A DNA stretch of 64,000 nucleotides from Paenibacillus xylanilyticus. Lineage in GTDB: Bacteria; Bacillota; Bacilli; Paenibacillales; Paenibacillaceae. Shown one piece after another: positions 45,547 through 55,354 of this stretch. Where the stretch lies: assembly GCF_013359935.1 (NCBI RefSeq), contig NZ_JABMCB010000166.1:60631-124630 (forward strand). The letters run 5' to 3'. Position numbers and translations under genes: made by a program. Positions within the stretch are counted from its first letter, which is position 1. Each line of letters opens with the position of its first letter. Under the pieces are notes generated by a model. That model did no database searches. It was given only the letters and a program-made list of their open reading frames with translations, and was not told the origin of the DNA.

Positions 45547-47166
45547 CTATTGGAACTTCATTCGCTCGAATGGCAGTTCATATTGGGTCTGCTTAAATGC
45601 AATGCCATCCAGATTTTTCGGTGCAACTACGGTCATGCTTCCGTTCGTAATTGGAATAAACACAGCCTCATCATGGACCATGGTCATAATGTCAGCGTAC
45701 AGCGATTTTCTTGTATCCTCATCGGTGGACACCATGACCTCTTCAATCTTGGCATACAATTCCTTGGCATCGGCCATCCCGCTTGTTGTATGCAGATAGG
45801 CTGAACTGGAGGCAAAAGCGGAAATCGTGCTCTGAGGATCATAAGCCAGACCCCAGGTTTGATTGAACAGCAGATCATATTCACCCGTGGATCTTCTGTT
45901 TGCGATAGAAGAAGATTCTTCCCCGATAATGGATAACTGAATACCAATGCCTTTCAGTTCATTTTGAATATATTCAGCCTGCGTTTTTTGGGTGGAGGAG
46001 TTACTATCGTAATAAAGATCCATCGCCAGCTCCTGCCCATTTTTGGTTCGAACAACATCACCACTCCCTAAAATCCAGCCCGCGTCATCCAGCAGCTTCT
46101 GGGCAGAGCTCACATCATAGTTACGTACCTTTAATTCAACGTTGGCGTAATTTACATTGGAAGAGAACAAGGTCTGAGCAGGCGTCTGTGTCCCGTCAAA
46201 AATATCATTGCTGATGGTATCCCGGTCTATGGCATGCCAGATCGCTTCCCGAACCGCTTTTTCACTGACCGGGTTATCCTTTTTGCTGCTGTTGGCCGCA
46301 ATGATACTTGTGTTCATCGGTTCACTGCGTACCACCTGATACTCTCCCGAATCTGCCAGTTGGTTCATCGCTTCGACGTCAATGCTGTCAGCACCCCGGT
46401 CATCCGTGAACACGAAGTCGATTTCTCCTTTTTGCAATGCCAGAAAAGTGGTTTCGCCTGCCGGGAGAACTTTGGCAACAATGCTCTGAATTTCGGGTTT
46501 GCCACCCCAATAGTTTTCGTTCGCTTGGAACGTGGCATTTTCATCCACATTGTGCTCCGTAAGCATGTACGGGCCTGTTCCATGGTAACCATTAACTCCA
46601 TCCTTCGTTCCACCATTGATCATATCTTTGGGGGACAGGAACACATAGGGTCTGGTCATGGACAATTCCACCAATGTGGGATAATAGGTACTGGACAACA
46701 CCAATTCAACGGTATATTCATCTATGACGTTTGTACTCACAATTTTGGTAGACAGTTTAATCCACGCATGTTTCTCGCGATTCGCCTGAACCGCGTCAAA
46801 ATTGGCTTTCACCGCCTCAGCGTTGAAGGGTTCCCCATCCTGGAACTTCACATCTTTTCGTAAATGAAAGGTGTAGGTCTTTCCGTCTTCAGAAATATCC
46901 CATGATTCGGCAAGCAGGGGCTTGATTCCCTCAGCCGTGTTCTCTACCAGCGACTCATACACCATACCTTGGGCAGGCATGGAGCCTGTGTATAGATGGG
47001 GATTCATATCATTAATGTCTTTGGCAGAGGCATAGATTAAACTCGTTTTCTTCTCTCCCTCTGCCGCTCCTGTCTGCTCGGCCCCCTTTTCGCCGCAACC
47101 GGTCATGACGGTCAAAATCAATGCAAATACAATACTTACGCCAAATCTGGATATTCCCTTTTTCAC
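45547..47166 (-). CDS. cntA: Metallophore solute-binding lipoprotein CntA
   Basis: A 539-residue family-5 solute-binding protein with an N-terminal signal and lipobox VMTGC (Cys at about 24). YTFHLRKDVKFQDGEPFNAE near residue 95 is the conserved family-5 segment. It is the receptor that captures the metal-loaded metallophore outside the cell. GTG start after AGGAGGACATGTT; the GTG overlaps the cntM stop by four bases. Confidence 0.92.
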   Translation of the reverse strand: MKKGISRFGVSIVFALILTVMTGCGEKGAEQTGAAEGEKKTSLIYASAKDINDMNPHLYTGSMPAQGMVYESLVENTAEGIKPLLAESWDISEDGKTYTFHLRKDVKFQDGEPFNAEAVKANFDAVQANREKHAWIKLSTKIVSTNVIDEYTVELVLSSTYYPTLVELSMTRPYVFLSPKDMINGGTKDGVNGYHGTGPYMLTEHNVDENATFQANENYWGGKPEIQSIVAKVLPAGETTFLALQKGEIDFVFTDDRGADSIDVEAMNQLADSGEYQVVRSEPMNTSIIAANSSKKDNPVSEKAVREAIWHAIDRDTISNDIFDGTQTPAQTLFSSNVNYANVELKVRNYDVSSAQKLLDDAGWILGSGDVVRTKNGQELAMDLYYDSNSSTQKTQAEYIQNELKGIGIQLSIIGEESSSIANRRSTGEYDLLFNQTWGLAYDPQSTISAFASSSAYLHTTSGMADAKELYAKIEEVMVSTDEDTRKSLYADIMTMVHDEAVFIPITNGSMTVVAPKNLDGIAFKQTQYELPFERMKFQ

Positions 47167-48476
47167 AACATGTCCTCCTGATGATTGATTTCGAGTCCCT
47201 CGCAGATCATGTTCAAATCTTCAGCAAAAGTTTGAACCCGGAATGCACCCGACAATGGCAGATCTCTCTGTTCCTGTGCCACCTGCACCAATTTGTTCTC
47301 ATAGGCTGCAATGAATTTATCTATGGTGGGACAACTCACCCCGAGATGCCTTGCAATGCCCTGAATGATTTTGATGCGGTAATAATCTTCTTTGGGCATC
47401 CTCGGGATTTCAAGCTGTCCCTCCCGGTTCACGAACATTTTTCGAAAGGGAACGGCCGAAAAGTCAAAATATTTTCCTTGTTCATCCGGCTTCGAGAAAG
47501 GATCGATAAGTAATGAGGTATACCGTATGTACAGCAAATACTCCTGATGTATGTCCTGCAAATAGATAAATTCTTCGATATCATGACGCGATAAACTCTG
47601 TAAACGAACGGGATAATTATCGTCTGTCATGAATTGAAGCAGGTTGAGAGGGCGTATGTTCAACCGGTCTATAATTCCCATAATTTCTTTCCAGCCTCTG
47701 AGCATATCCCGAATCAGATATTGGGTTACAGGCCCTTCCGGGTAGATCTTGTAGACATACGTTTGAATATCAGAGCCTCCAAAAATCGCATTCAAAGAAA
47801 AATCGTTCATGAATAATGGAGGATGTACATAAAGCGAGATGTTTCGTGTCTCCGCCTCAAACGGAGAGTCCATCACTTCCAACTCCATACCGAGCTGCTC
47901 AATCATTTTGCATAATCCGTTTATCCGTTCTGAAGGATTCTGTGTAGAACCGATATACAGTTTTTTCTTCACCCCAGTTGTCACAACATGATTGGAGGGA
48001 TGACCATCCATCCACCTCGTATCCCCGCAATAGGTAGAAAAACTGATCACTTCGGCCCCGCACCCTAATTCACTCACAAAGTGATGAACGAGGCGATTCG
48101 AACCAAATGTGGGGGACACCAGCACCATGCATCGAACCTTTTTCAGTACTACCGGGTCGATCTGACTCAAGACCTCGATATATGCGTCTGTCGTGACAGA
48201 CAGAATCAGTGTGTCCCACTCGCCCTCAATTTGACTGTACGCGGTAAAAACCCGATCCACAGTACACTGGCCTTCCACGTTCCGGTGTTTCTCATTCTGA
48301 ACACTTACGCGAATATGCTGGTCATTTTGTTTTAATGAGGCGAAGAAATCATCGGATCTGACCGATTGCCTTCCGGCTATGCCAATGTAGGATTCCCGTT
48401 GTTTCTTGAACAGTACAGCTAACTGAACGGATGCAGGCCCTGTCCCCATAATTAAGACCCGGTTAAAATCAGTCAT
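47163..48476 (-). CDS. cntM: Opine-type metallophore synthase CntM
   Basis: A 437-residue dehydrogenase. RVLIMGTGPASVQLAVLFKK gives the Rossmann NAD(P) motif at the very N-terminus. In the known pathway CntM joins the CntL product to a 2-oxo acid by reductive condensation (pyruvate in staphylopine, 2-oxoglutarate in pseudopaline). Which acid is used here cannot be read from the sequence. AAGGAGG precedes the ATG. The operon position directly after cntL supports the assignment. Confidence 0.88.
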   Translation of the reverse strand: MTDFNRVLIMGTGPASVQLAVLFKKQRESYIGIAGRQSVRSDDFFASLKQNDQHIRVSVQNEKHRNVEGQCTVDRVFTAYSQIEGEWDTLILSVTTDAYIEVLSQIDPVVLKKVRCMVLVSPTFGSNRLVHHFVSELGCGAEVISFSTYCGDTRWMDGHPSNHVVTTGVKKKLYIGSTQNPSERINGLCKMIEQLGMELEVMDSPFEAETRNISLYVHPPLFMNDFSLNAIFGGSDIQTYVYKIYPEGPVTQYLIRDMLRGWKEIMGIIDRLNIRPLNLLQFMTDDNYPVRLQSLSRHDIEEFIYLQDIHQEYLLYIRYTSLLIDPFSKPDEQGKYFDFSAVPFRKMFVNREGQLEIPRMPKEDYYRIKIIQGIARHLGVSCPTIDKFIAAYENKLVQVAQEQRDLPLSGAFRVQTFAEDLNMICEGLEINHQEDML

Positions 48477-48494
48477 ATCTGGCCTCCTTCATCA

Positions 48495-49301
48495 CTATCC
48501 GGCATGTGAAGCTTTCTGGTATAGTGCAATATCAAATACATCGTCCGGGCGCAAAATGTTATCCACCAATCGCCATTTCTGGTGATCCGTCGCCTGCTGA
48601 GGATAATTGAACAAGGACTTCAATCCATTGCCATATCGCATCGCGACAATCACATGTTCATTCGTCAATGAATAAAGCTGGTCCAGAATGTCATACTTCA
48701 TGGCAACCGTGGAACTGAAAATAATATGAGTGGCTTCTTTCGTATATGCGAGTTCCTGAACGAGTGCCTTCTGCAAATGAATGCGGAGACCCGCGCCCAA
48801 TGTTTCGACTACAGCCTGGCCGAGCCCAATCGCCTCATCATCAATATCAATGCCAACCACCTGCGCTCCCGTTCTTCTTGCTATAAGCAGGGGCGTCATC
48901 GGAAATGCACCCGAGCCAATCAGCAGCACCTTGGAGTCTGAAGTGACATGAAAGCTGCCGAATTCCTTTTCAATGCACTCCTCAATATTTTTGAAATAAT
49001 CTGCTATTTCCACTTCACCTTGCTGCAGCTTCATCGCCCGGTACTTCTCCATGATCGCTACACAAAGGGAGGATTGCTGCCTCAGATTCAGTACAAGCTG
49101 TTCAAAATCCGTGCTTCTCTCCAGTTCCTTATCTGCCCAAAACGACTCGTGATGCTTATCGGTGATCCAATGGGAATAGGAGTTGATGGCATTCTCCATC
49201 TGTTCCGAATGCTGAACGGAATGATCGTATACCTTTGCCAGTTGTTCAAAAGTAGTTGAAAAATCATTCAACTGTTTGGTAAAATCCATGACCGTACTCA
49301 T
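48495..49301 (-). CDS. cntL: Nicotianamine-synthase-like aminobutanoyltransferase CntL
   Basis: A 268-residue methyltransferase-fold protein. SKVLLIGSGAFPMTPLLIARRTGAQVVGIDIDDEAI is the S-adenosylmethionine-binding core shared with nicotianamine synthases. CntL transfers an aminobutanoate group from SAM to histidine. GGGGGAAG precedes the ATG, and the gene overlaps the end of cntK by 38 bases. Confidence 0.9.
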   Translation of the reverse strand: MSTVMDFTKQLNDFSTTFEQLAKVYDHSVQHSEQMENAINSYSHWITDKHHESFWADKELERSTDFEQLVLNLRQQSSLCVAIMEKYRAMKLQQGEVEIADYFKNIEECIEKEFGSFHVTSDSKVLLIGSGAFPMTPLLIARRTGAQVVGIDIDDEAIGLGQAVVETLGAGLRIHLQKALVQELAYTKEATHIIFSSTVAMKYDILDQLYSLTNEHVIVAMRYGNGLKSLFNYPQQATDHQKWRLVDNILRPDDVFDIALYQKASHAG

Positions 49302-50163
49302 GTGCTTCCCCCTTATTCAAGTTCAGATGTTGAACGTCAATAAAAGCTTTACCCTGTGCCACAATGCCAACAGACCCTTCAATATGGATACTCCCCAGGC
49401 CATTCTCATCAAACTGGGCCTCGACCTGGATCGAACCTCCAGGCTGTTTAATTCGCGCCGTAATTTCTCTCCCTGTCTTCCAGGCCAGATAGGCTCCCAG
49501 AGAAGCCGTGCCTGAACCGCATCCCCTTTCCCATATCAGGCTATCCAGTCCAGGGACATAAATCAGCGGAGCCAACTCTTCCGATTGGGGTTTGTATAAC
49601 AAAATGCCAATCAGTTTGTCTCCCAGAGTTAAGCCCAGCAGACGTGCCAGGTTCTGCGCTCTTTTTTGGATCGCATCATCGAATTCGTCGACTTCCACCA
49701 CGATATGGATAAACTCCTCGTACCGAACAATAATCATATCCAGGTCGATTCCTTCGTATTTTATCGTCTGTCGTTCAATCTGTTTGGGAAGCGGCATGGT
49801 CACCTGGCAGTCGTATTCATTCAGCCGCTTCTTCACTTGGCAGGCAATCAATTGCTCTGTACCGGAGACCTCCAACAGCAATTCAGTAAAATCTTGCGGT
49901 CCCATCTCCTGTTCGGATGCAATATATGCTGCCAAAGCCATGCAGGCATTACCGCAAAACTCGCCTCCAGCCATATGTAAGTGTGCTGCAGCTTCGCGCC
50001 TGAGGGGAGGTACGATAAATCCGACTTGTTCGGCATACACATGATCGTAGGACATGATCCTTGAAGCGATGTGTTGGTATTCCTCCGCTGGATGACTTGT
50101 TTTCACCAAAACCGTCATATTCTGTGTTGGATTAAACTTGATAAATTCGATTTCCTGTTTCAT
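49264..50163 (-). CDS. cntK: Histidine racemase CntK (DapF-like)
   Basis: A 299-residue protein of the diaminopimelate-epimerase fold. Both catalytic cysteines are present: GGEFCGNACMALAAY (about residue 73) and ERGCGSGTASLGAYL (about residue 215). In the staphylopine pathway CntK makes D-histidine for CntL. Its presence suggests that the product here also contains D-histidine, unlike the L-histidine of pseudopaline. First gene of the operon; a strong Zur box lies about 70 bases upstream. Confidence 0.9.
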   Translation of the reverse strand: MKQEIEFIKFNPTQNMTVLVKTSHPAEEYQHIASRIMSYDHVYAEQVGFIVPPLRREAAAHLHMAGGEFCGNACMALAAYIASEQEMGPQDFTELLLEVSGTEQLIACQVKKRLNEYDCQVTMPLPKQIERQTIKYEGIDLDMIIVRYEEFIHIVVEVDEFDDAIQKRAQNLARLLGLTLGDKLIGILLYKPQSEELAPLIYVPGLDSLIWERGCGSGTASLGAYLAWKTGREITARIKQPGGSIQVEAQFDENGLGSIHIEGSVGIVAQGKAFIDVQHLNLNKGEAHEYGHGFYQTVE

Positions 50164-50231
50164 CCCAGCTACCTCTATTCTTGTTCATTCGAATTCGGAT
50201 GAGCTTCACCTGACTCCATCGGCGTAGCTTT

Positions 50232-50252
50232 TAATAGTAATTATTACGATTA
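50232..50252. promoter_or_regulatory. Zur box upstream of cntK
   Basis: TAATAGTAAT-T-ATTACGATTA, the same 21-base palindrome as at 39251, about 70 bases before the cntK start. The rest of the 50164-50400 gap shows nothing else. Confidence 0.9.
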
Positions 50253-50397
50253 ATAATCGTGAAAAATATAGCATACAAATTTGAGACCGTCAACAATATT
50301 TTTCCATTTCGAGGTCACCCCTGTATGCTTCCTGTACGTTGGTATTCTTGGATACTCATGTATCTATGTTTCATATTTTTTGCTCTGTTTGTGCAGA

Positions 50398-50433
50398 CAA
50401 AAAAAACGATCACCGTATGAAGGTAACCGTCTT
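50398..50433 (-). terminator. Terminator of the sulfur operon
   Basis: On the minus strand ACGGTTACC-ttcatac-GGTGATCGT is followed by eight T residues. It lies about 35 bases beyond the stop of the M20 gene. Confidence 0.8.
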
Positions 50434-50467
50434 TGTCGCCATTGATTCGGTTTTTACACATGTCGCA

Positions 50468-51694
50468 TCAATCACCCTGTGACTGCAGGCTTTGCAGAGC
50501 CTGCTCCGCCAAAGCAGCGAGGAGATGCGCTCCCAGCGGGAGCGCCCGTTCATCCAGATCAAAAGCAGGATGATGCCACTCATGCGGTCCGGATGTACCC
50601 AGGAAGAGGAAGAGGCCCGGAACCTCCTTCTGATAAAAGGAAAAATCCTCGCCTGCCGGAGAAGGCAGCGGTCTGACACTGTTCAGCCCTACTTCCCCCG
50701 CAACCTGTTCAGCCGCGGCTGCCAGGACAGCATCGTTAACCACCGCAGGTGGCCCCTGAATCCAGCGAACCGTTGCCCGTGTCCCGTATGCTGCTGCCAC
50801 ACCAGCCACGACCTGGTTGAATCGTTCACGAATACGTGCACGGACTTTCTCGTCGAAGGTCCGGACCGTGCCATCCAATATCGCTTGATCCGGAATGACA
50901 TTCCAGGCTGTACCGCTGTGAATTTTGGTCACGCTGATGACGGCGCTCTCCTGTGCGCCCACATTGCGACTCACGATCGCCTGCAAGGCTGTTACAATAT
51001 GTGAGGCAACCACAATCGGGTCGATTCCGGCTTCCGGCACTGCCGCATGTGTTCCCACTCCTTCGACGTTCACCACAAAACCGTCCGCCGCTGCCAGCAG
51101 CGCTCCTTCCCGGATGCCGACTGTACCGACTTGAAGATCCGGCTTGTTATGGAGACCAAACACGGCGCGGACGTCAGTCAGCGCCCCGCTTTGGATGACC
51201 TGCCTCGCCCCCGTTGCTTTTTCTTCCGAAGGCTGGAACAGCAGCCTCACTTTGCCCGGCAGCCGGGATTCACGCTGTTTCAGCAATCGTGCGGCACCAA
51301 CCAAAATGGCCGTGTGTGCGTCATGCCCGCAAGCATGCATCCTGCCTGCAACCTTGGAGGCGAACTCCAGCTTCGTCTCTTCCTGGATGGGCAGGGCATC
51401 AATATCTGCTCGGAGGGCCACCACAGGACCTTCACTCTGGCCGACCTCGGCAATCAGGCCCGTACGCAGTACATATTCATCTGCAATGCGTACCCCTTCC
51501 TCCTCCAGCCAACCGCGAATGGCAGTCGTTGTTTCCCTTTCCTCGCCTGACAATTCCGGATTGCGGTGCAAATGCCGACGAATTGCAATTAACCGCTCCG
51601 CGAATGCTTCATCCGGTACAGCAGAAATGGTCTGCGTGCGACTCTCTTCTTCTTGCCCTACTTGCTGCTCGGGCTGTTTCAGCTCACTCTTCAC
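50468..51694 (-). CDS. M20 amidohydrolase, YtnL-like
   Basis: A 408-residue metal-dependent amidohydrolase of the M20D type (hippurate hydrolase, N-acyl amino acid deacylase). ALRADIDALPIQEET near residue 95 and MHACGHDAHTAILVGAA near residue 120 carry the metal-binding Asp and His residues. The start is the GTG at 51694 after AAGGAGG. In B. subtilis the similar YtnL is part of the sulfur operon that salvages S-substituted cysteines, and it removes the N-acyl group. Last gene of the operon. Confidence 0.88.
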   Translation of the reverse strand: MKSELKQPEQQVGQEEESRTQTISAVPDEAFAERLIAIRRHLHRNPELSGEERETTTAIRGWLEEEGVRIADEYVLRTGLIAEVGQSEGPVVALRADIDALPIQEETKLEFASKVAGRMHACGHDAHTAILVGAARLLKQRESRLPGKVRLLFQPSEEKATGARQVIQSGALTDVRAVFGLHNKPDLQVGTVGIREGALLAAADGFVVNVEGVGTHAAVPEAGIDPIVVASHIVTALQAIVSRNVGAQESAVISVTKIHSGTAWNVIPDQAILDGTVRTFDEKVRARIRERFNQVVAGVAAAYGTRATVRWIQGPPAVVNDAVLAAAAEQVAGEVGLNSVRPLPSPAGEDFSFYQKEVPGLFLFLGTSGPHEWHHPAFDLDERALPLGAHLLAALAEQALQSLQSQGD

Positions 51695-51755
51695 AACATG
51701 GCCTCCTTCGATCGTCATTCATTTATGGGCAGACGACGTTCAGATCTGCGTCCTT

Positions 51756-52817
51756 CTAACCAATAGCAGCTTGCGCAGGTTGGGATTCAATCCCGAATTC
51801 GGCCAACCCCTGTTCTTCCAATGCCTCGCGCAGCAATTCAAAAGAGCGAATGCGTTTGGCAAAATCACGCGTGGCTGTCGTGACAATCAATTCATTCACG
51901 GCAAAATCATTCTGAAATTTCTGCAAAGCCTGACCTACCTTTTCCTTCGTTCCGCGGGTTACGCTTGGTTCCAGGACCTCGATGCGATATTTCTCATTCG
52001 ATTGCCGCCCAAATTCTTCTGCCTGCTCCACCGAGCCAACCGTCAGCACTTTGCCATTCTCCAGATGGATCTTGACCAGCATGTGCTCACTCGCCAGCTC
52101 CTCTGCTTCTTCCTCACTCTCCGCCACAATTAATGATATGGCAAGCACGGCGTAAGGCTCTCGGCCATTCGAACGATCGAATCCCTCCCTGTAGACACGG
52201 AGAGCTTCTTGTGCCACTTCAATATTGCTGTTAATAAACAAGGAAAACACATAAGGGAGTCCAAGTTCCGCCGCCATGCCGGCGCTATCGACACTTGCTC
52301 CGAGTACATACAGCTCTGCAGGAATCTCAGATGCGGGTGCAGCACTTAGGCCAGCGAGTGGATGGGATTCATCTGCATACGGTTCATTATGGATAAACTG
52401 TTTCACTTGCCGTATTTTCTCCTTCAGTGAAGCTGCCTCCTGGATCCCCTGCTGCAGAGCCTGCGTCGAACGAGGCAGTCCCCCTGGCGCACGCCCGATT
52501 CCAAGATCAATCCTTCCTGGTCCAAGCGCTGCAAGCACATTGAAATTCTCGGCAACTTTGTAAGGACTGTAATGCTGGAGCATGACCCCGCCGGAACCGA
52601 GACGAATCCGCTCCGTGTGAGCCAATAAGTGGGAGATGAGCACCTCCGGTGAAGAACCTGCCACATGCCCTGAATCATGATGCTCCGATACCCAGAAACG
52701 GTGAAATCCAAGCTGTTCTGCGCGCTGTACCAGTTCAATCGTATGCCGGAATGCATCCACCGGCGTCTCCCCTTCATAGATCGGGGTCTGATCCAATATG
52801 CCTAAACGAATCCCCAT
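51756..52817 (-). CDS. Luciferase-like monooxygenase, YtmO-like
   Basis: A 353-residue flavin-dependent protein of the LLM class. LGILDQTPIYEGETP at the start, RFWVSEHHDSGHVAGSSPEV near residue 43 and GIGRAPGG near 108 match the YtmO/YhbW group. GGAGGAGAACGT precedes the ATG at 52817. It should use reduced FMN, which the FMN reductase in the same operon can provide. Substrate inferred to be an organosulfur compound from the operon context. Confidence 0.87.
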   Translation of the reverse strand: MGIRLGILDQTPIYEGETPVDAFRHTIELVQRAEQLGFHRFWVSEHHDSGHVAGSSPEVLISHLLAHTERIRLGSGGVMLQHYSPYKVAENFNVLAALGPGRIDLGIGRAPGGLPRSTQALQQGIQEAASLKEKIRQVKQFIHNEPYADESHPLAGLSAAPASEIPAELYVLGASVDSAGMAAELGLPYVFSLFINSNIEVAQEALRVYREGFDRSNGREPYAVLAISLIVAESEEEAEELASEHMLVKIHLENGKVLTVGSVEQAEEFGRQSNEKYRIEVLEPSVTRGTKEKVGQALQKFQNDFAVNELIVTTATRDFAKRIRSFELLREALEEQGLAEFGIESQPAQAAIG

Positions 52818-52873
52818 ACGTTCTCCTCCTCCAATTATGCTGCCCAAGCTGCATTCCCCAGCCTGTTCTTGCT

Positions 52874-53746
52874 CTATAATTGCCGCAGCAGTTCCCCAAA
52901 GGGCTCTGCAAACGGTGAATGTTCTTCTTTTAACGTCACGACACTAATCTGCAGCGATACCCCTGCGACTTCATGGACCTGAATGGGAAACAGTTCCTGA
53001 TCCTGCACTTCCTTCTGCACGGTCAATCCAGGTAAAAAGGCAATGCCTGCGCCCTGCAGAACCAGTTTCTTCGCCGTTTCCGAGTGATCCACATGATATG
53101 TAATATCCGGCGGGTGGTCCAGGGAGTCGAATGCCCGGTGAATACGCAGCCAGTCCAGGGAACCGCATTCGAAGAAGACCAGCCGCTCATTGCGAATTGC
53201 CTCCATACTGACATGTCCGCGTTCAATAAATGGATGTCCCTTGTACACATACAGCTGGATTGGATCCTCATAAAAAGCGATCGTGCGGATGGCCGGGTGC
53301 ATGACCTTGCGCACAAAGGCGAGATCAATCTCCTGAGCAAGCAGCTTGGCAATCAGCTGGTCTGTTGTTGCCGTTGTCAGCTTGATGCTGACCTCCGGGT
53401 AAGCTTCCTTGATTTTGGGCAGGAAGTCCGGAATGACATAGTTGGATACCGAAACGGTACTGCCGAGACGCAGCGCATCCGGTGTTGTACGGCGCTGCTG
53501 AATCTTCTGCCTGCCCTTTTGGATAACCTGCAGCACCTGCTGGGCGTAAGGGAGAAATTTTCTCCCCTCATCCGTAAGCACGATCTGCTTCCCAAGTCGA
53601 TCGAACAGCTTGCAGCCGAGCTCACGTTCCAGTGATTGAATGCGAGCCGTGACAGATGGTTGGGACAAAAAGAGTACTTCGGCAGCCTTATTGAAGCTTC
53701 CGTAATGATTGATATATACAAATGCTTCAATGTTCTCAATATTCAT
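52874..53746 (-). CDS. LysR-family regulator of the sulfur operon
   Basis: A 290-residue LysR protein. The N-terminus MNIENIEAFVYINHYGSFNK holds the winged helix (AAEVLFLSQPSVTARIQSLE) and a periplasmic-binding-like effector domain follows. The ATG at 53746 has GCGGAGG upstream. It lies inside the operon, codirectional, between an FMN reductase and a monooxygenase. Its likely job, like that of YtlI or CysL, is to switch on the sulfur genes when inorganic sulfur is scarce; inferred. Confidence 0.88.
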   Translation of the reverse strand: MNIENIEAFVYINHYGSFNKAAEVLFLSQPSVTARIQSLERELGCKLFDRLGKQIVLTDEGRKFLPYAQQVLQVIQKGRQKIQQRRTTPDALRLGSTVSVSNYVIPDFLPKIKEAYPEVSIKLTTATTDQLIAKLLAQEIDLAFVRKVMHPAIRTIAFYEDPIQLYVYKGHPFIERGHVSMEAIRNERLVFFECGSLDWLRIHRAFDSLDHPPDITYHVDHSETAKKLVLQGAGIAFLPGLTVQKEVQDQELFPIQVHEVAGVSLQISVVTLKEEHSPFAEPFGELLRQL

Positions 53747-53815
53747 AAGCGCCTCCGCATCCACGTCCACAGACGTTTGACCTTATATCAATTTAACCAA
53801 TCAACTTACTTGGTT

Positions 53816-54364
53816 TTAAGTTATCGTAATACCATCCTTTTCCAGTGTCAATATCAATTCATCCAGCGAACGATCCAATCGGGCAGTAATGTCTTCCGAG
53901 AGCCCATATTTCCCGTCATCCAGACGATCTACCCCTTGATCAACCGCGTAAACACCGCCCAGAATATGTCTACCCCCAAGTGCGGCGAGCACGGGCTTCA
54001 ATGCATAGTCGATGGCCAGCAGATGGGCAATGGACCCGCCAATGACAAGCGGAAGTGACACTTTGCCGCGAAGTCCCTCCTGTGGAATCAGATCAAGGAA
54101 TAGCTTCAGCACACCGGAATAGGATGCTTTATACACCGGCGTAGCCACGATGACCGCATCTGCTGCCTCAACCACAGCGAGCGCATCGCGAACAAAGGAG
54201 CTGTCGAAACGGGCCTGCACGAGATCTTCCGCAGGCAGGTCAGCTACATGGATGACTTCAACGGTAATCCCTGCTTCGGCCAATTTATGTTCACTGTAAT
54301 CGGTAAGTCCGGTCAAACGCGAACGTTTGGAAGGTGCTCCGGCAATAATAACAACATGAGACAT
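53816..54364 (-). CDS. NAD(P)H-dependent FMN reductase (SsuE-like)
   Basis: A 182-residue flavodoxin-fold reductase. IIAGAPSKRSRLTG is the phosphate loop, TPVYKASYSGVLKLFLDLIP near residue 80 is the conserved SsuE segment, and VIGGSIAHLL follows. It supplies reduced FMN to the two flavin-dependent monooxygenases of the operon. AAGGAGGAG precedes the ATG. Confidence 0.9.
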   Translation of the reverse strand: MSHVVIIAGAPSKRSRLTGLTDYSEHKLAEAGITVEVIHVADLPAEDLVQARFDSSFVRDALAVVEAADAVIVATPVYKASYSGVLKLFLDLIPQEGLRGKVSLPLVIGGSIAHLLAIDYALKPVLAALGGRHILGGVYAVDQGVDRLDDGKYGLSEDITARLDRSLDELILTLEKDGITIT

Positions 54365-54389
54365 GAATATCTCCTCCTTGGAATTGCGG

Positions 54390-55307
54390 TCAAGCCGCTC
54401 CTTTTACTCTTGGATCAAGCCGGTCACGAATATCGTCTCCAATCAGATTCACTGCAAGTACAAACATGGTAATGGCAAGTCCGGGGAAGGTACAGATCCA
54501 CCAGGCTACTGTAAGGTAACCTCTCCCCTGCGAGAGCAATGCTCCCCAATCCGGAATTTCCTTCAACACGCCAAGTCCAAGAAAACTGAGCCCGGAACCT
54601 GTCAGAATGGAGGTTCCAACCCCCAATGTTGCCATCACCAGCAGGGGAGACAAGGAATGAGGCAGGACATGCCGCCAGAAAATGCGTCCACTCGAGCCGC
54701 CAAGTGATCGTGTCGCTGTAATAAACGGCAGACTTTTGACAGACATCACCTGCCCGCGCATGACCCGTGCATATCCCGGAATGGAGGCTACGGCTACGGC
54801 CAGTGCAATGTTAATCAGTCCGGGGCCCAGTGCAGCGGCTACGGACAAAGCCAGCAGCACTCCCGGGACAGCCATCAGAATATCAACGGTACGCATAATG
54901 GCCGTATCCACAATACCACCTGTGTACCCGGAGATAATCCCCAAGGCACTGCCCACCAGGCCGCCGACAAGCACCGAAGCGAATCCAATCAGCAGCGAAT
55001 CCCTGCTGCCATGCACGACGACGCTGAAGATATCCCTTCCGAAATAATCGGTACCGAACCAATGCGCCGCAGAAGGTGCCTGCAGTATGGCATCCGTCAT
55101 CATCTGCGTTGGATCATAAGGAGCAATCCAGCCCGGTACAATGGCACAGGTGAGGGTGAATAAAACGACCAGCAGCGCTGCATAAAAGAATAATCGGGAA
55201 ACCGCAAACGAGATGCGGTAACGTCCGGAACGGCGATTCCAGAGGCGTAAACGCCCCGTGCTGCCGGTCCATGCTTTTTTGTCACCCACCAATGGTTTCA
55301 TGCTCAT
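54390..55307 (-). CDS. Peptide-type ABC permease (DppC-like)
   Basis: A 305-residue permease with about six helices. The TD-Y-F-GRD segment (HWFGTDYFGRDIFS) is typical of DppC-type permeases, and PFITATRSLGGSSGRIFWRHVLPHS is the coupling loop. GGAGG precedes the ATG. With the DppB-like gene it forms the importer channel; no ATPase gene lies in this operon, so it must use one encoded elsewhere. Confidence 0.88.
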   Translation of the reverse strand: MSMKPLVGDKKAWTGSTGRLRLWNRRSGRYRISFAVSRLFFYAALLVVLFTLTCAIVPGWIAPYDPTQMMTDAILQAPSAAHWFGTDYFGRDIFSVVVHGSRDSLLIGFASVLVGGLVGSALGIISGYTGGIVDTAIMRTVDILMAVPGVLLALSVAAALGPGLINIALAVAVASIPGYARVMRGQVMSVKSLPFITATRSLGGSSGRIFWRHVLPHSLSPLLVMATLGVGTSILTGSGLSFLGLGVLKEIPDWGALLSQGRGYLTVAWWICTFPGLAITMFVLAVNLIGDDIRDRLDPRVKGAA

Positions 55308-55354
55308 GAGAATCCTCCTCCCTCATCCGCAAGTGTTCAGACGGTTCCTTGCAA

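Noticed and set aside
50492..52133. Long plus-strand reading frames opposite the M20 and LLM genes
   Set aside because: They are frame shadows of GC-rich genes, without ribosome binding sites or protein-like motifs.
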